The translations under genes and the position numbers were made by a program. From positions 1 through 64,000 of the forward strand of contig JAIELF010000024.1 of assembly GCA_019753235.1 (NCBI GenBank): a stretch of 64,000 nucleotides of DNA, in the 5' to 3' direction. This DNA comes from a bacterium (GTDB taxonomy: Bacteria > Planctomycetota > Planctomycetia > Kolteriales > Kolteriaceae). Position 1 is the stretch's first letter. The number at the start of each line of letters is the position of its first letter. Positions 62,559 through 64,000 of the stretch are shown one piece after another. Below the pieces are notes generated by a model. That model was given only the letters and a program-made list of their open reading frames with translations. It was not told the DNA's origin and ran no database searches.

Positions 62559-64000
62559 TTACTGGGCCGGCTTGGTCGACTCTTTATCGTGGTTCAGAAT
62601 GTATGCCTCGGCCCATTGGCGTTGCGGCCGGGTGAGCCGTTTATCCTCGTGCGGCGTCTGGTCCAAACGAAGCGCCTCTCGATACTGCGACACCGCGTCG
62701 CTGGGATTGCCGACCTCTTCCAGAACGCCGGCGAGATCCCAATGGCGAATCGCCGACTGAGGATAAAGCTCGGCCGATCGGAGAAAATCCTCGTAGGCTG
62801 CCCGTTTCCATGAAATGCGGTCGTCGGGTCTACCCAACCCCGACGCGGCCACCTCGCGATAGAGAGCCCCGCGCTTGGACCAACTGATGCTTCGCCGAGG
62901 ATCCAACTCCAGCGATTGATCCCACGCCTTCTTCGCCCGGCGAAAGGCTTGTTCCTCCTCCGGCTGGCGAAGCTTCGCCAGCAGCCGAAGATAGGTCGAC
63001 TCCGCCATCGCCAGTCGATCCCATCCCTCTCGATCGCCGGGAACACGCCCGGCCGCCTCTCGACAAAGCTCCGTCCAGACGCGAAACTCGGGAACGAGTT
63101 GAGCCCATAACTCAGGACGAACCGCGGGATCCGTCACCGACCAGACCTGACCGATTCGCTGTTCCATTCTACGTGCCCGGGTCAACAATTGATCACGTTC
63201 GACCCTTGGAACGAGAAAACAAAACGCGTACGAGATGCTGACAACAGCGAGCAAAAATGACGCCAGCCCCGCCCAAGCGATCGACATCCGGGAGCGGGGT
63301 GGGAGACTGCCGGCGATCATCGAAAGTGATACCAGCGATGCCGACATGAGCGCCGGAAACGCCACGCCCCCGGCCGCCAGATAATGAACGTGCAATCCGA
63401 CCACACCCCCCACGATCGCGGGCCGAATGTGTTCGTCCTTCCATCGCACGCCGATCCACCCGAGCATCGACACTGTTCCGCCGGCCACGATGATCGCCAG
63501 CAATGACGCATGCTCGTCGGGTCGAGCCAAAAGCGGAACAAGACCGATTTCCAACGTCGCCACCAGCACCACCGCGACCCACAAACCGATCCAGCCTTCC
63601 CGCGACAGACCAATCCGAACGTCACCATTCGGCCGATCGGCAGGAAGGAGTCCCTTTCGTAGCGAGTAGATAAGAAGTCCGAGATAAGCCAGGAGAACCA
63701 ACAGTCCACCTGTTGCCCAAAGCTCCAGGATGAATTGATGCGGGTCGGCAATCTCCTCGCTCGAAAATGGAAGCTTGTGCATCAGATAATGATTGCGAAA
63801 GTTGCCTGCTCCGACGCCCCAGAGAACCGATGAAGCGATCACAGGGAGCGTCCCTTGCCACCACTCCCACCGGTAAGAAAGCGACTGGCCCGCCTGCGTG
63901 AGGATCTCTCGATCGAGGATACCCAGCCCGGCCAGACTCGCTACCAGCAGCGATACCAGACATCCCCCCATGACAATCCAGCGCCATGATCGATCGAATC
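62559..64000 (-). CDS. O-antigen ligase-like membrane protein, partial (window edge)
   Basis: The frame is open to the right window edge, so the N-terminus lies outside; an ATG at 63971 is internal (upstream codons read SWRWIV). It has many hydrophobic helices and the Wzy_C/O-antigen ligase hallmark GAGNFRNHYLM ... DPHQFILELWATGGL. The last ~200 residues are TPR-like (EQAFRRAKKAWDQSLELDPR, then YEDFLRSAELYPQSAI and AVSQYREALRLDQ). It acts in the inner membrane, probably in polysaccharide or glycan transfer. It lies 13 nt from the DUF1573 gene. Confidence 0.85.
   Translation of the reverse strand, partial: FDRSWRWIVMGGCLVSLLVASLAGLGILDREILTQAGQSLSYRWEWWQGTLPVIASSVLWGVGAGNFRNHYLMHKLPFSSEEIADPHQFILELWATGGLLVLLAYLGLLIYSLRKGLLPADRPNGDVRIGLSREGWIGLWVAVVLVATLEIGLVPLLARPDEHASLLAIIVAGGTVSMLGWIGVRWKDEHIRPAIVGGVVGLHVHYLAAGGVAFPALMSASLVSLSMIAGSLPPRSRMSIAWAGLASFLLAVVSISYAFCFLVPRVERDQLLTRARRMEQRIGQVWSVTDPAVRPELWAQLVPEFRVWTELCREAAGRVPGDREGWDRLAMAESTYLRLLAKLRQPEEEQAFRRAKKAWDQSLELDPRRSISWSKRGALYREVAASGLGRPDDRISWKRAAYEDFLRSAELYPQSAIRHWDLAGVLEEVGNPSDAVSQYREALRLDQTPHEDKRLTRPQRQWAEAYILNHDKESTKPAQ

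Noticed and set aside
1..64000. Search for tRNA, rRNA, CRISPR arrays, IS elements and prophage genes
   Set aside because: None was recognised by eye. Repeats and transposase-like frames were not seen; a tool search would be needed to exclude small RNAs.

Overview
The window looks like a chromosomal segment of a planctomycete. The evidence is a PSD1/planctomycete-cytochrome protein paired with a DUF1501 protein, a PVC-type haem-binding dehydrogenase fusion, Tat-exported Gfo/Idh/MocA oxidoreductases, a PEP-CTERM protein, HEAT-repeat exported proteins, and outer-membrane biogenesis genes (lptE, a BamD-like TPR protein). The order within Planctomycetes cannot be set from this window. No rRNA, tRNA, CRISPR array, insertion sequence or prophage was recognised. 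GTG and TTG starts are common and are often supported by a strong Shine-Dalgarno (SD) sequence.

Layout. 1-2741: the 3' end of purA, a hairpin-rich non-coding stretch, a DUF4394/PEP-CTERM protein, and a decayed SemiSWEET transporter on the minus strand. 2742-9867 (+): a compact run uppS-cdsA-phoH-pgpH-like HD-ybeY-corC, joining lipid carrier and phospholipid synthesis to c-di-AMP turnover and RNA maturation. 10031-12150 (+): a BamD-like TPR protein and LptE. 12177-20169 (-): a DinG-like helicase, a beta-helix protein and a DUF1501/PSD1 pair. 20446-29377 (-): argB-argD-argF followed by four exported proteins of unknown function (a SPOR-like protein, a helical repeat protein, a HEAT protein and a small lipoprotein). 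29645-38823 (-): an M48 peptidase, an RND efflux pump and its adaptor, SerA and a class V aminotransferase.

39292-47535 (+): a ParE/GyrB-type topoisomerase subunit, an oxidoreductase, a GGDEF/degenerate HD-GYP signalling protein, a gingipain-type (C25) peptidase and a small exported protein. 47611-48954 (-): a Tat-exported oxidoreductase. 49248-53786 (+): a propeller/toroid exported protein translationally coupled to thiS-thiG, then a GlmU-like uridylyltransferase without the acetyltransferase part. 53812-64000 (-): adenylate kinase, a 1404-residue ceramidase/dehydrogenase/HEAT/cytochrome fusion, a cupin, a metallophosphatase-like tetrahaem cytochrome, a DUF1573 protein and an O-antigen-ligase-like protein cut by the window edge.

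Most of the window is ordinary core metabolism and envelope biology. The most interesting parts are the tandem hairpins at 468-671, the SemiSWEET relic, the metal-site-less metallophosphatase fused to a tetrahaem cytochrome next to a DUF1573 protein, the ceramidase/dehydrogenase/cytochrome fusion, the signalling protein that keeps GGEEF but has lost HD-GYP ligands, and the unknown exported genes behind the arginine genes. No single convincing new defence or mobile system was seen.
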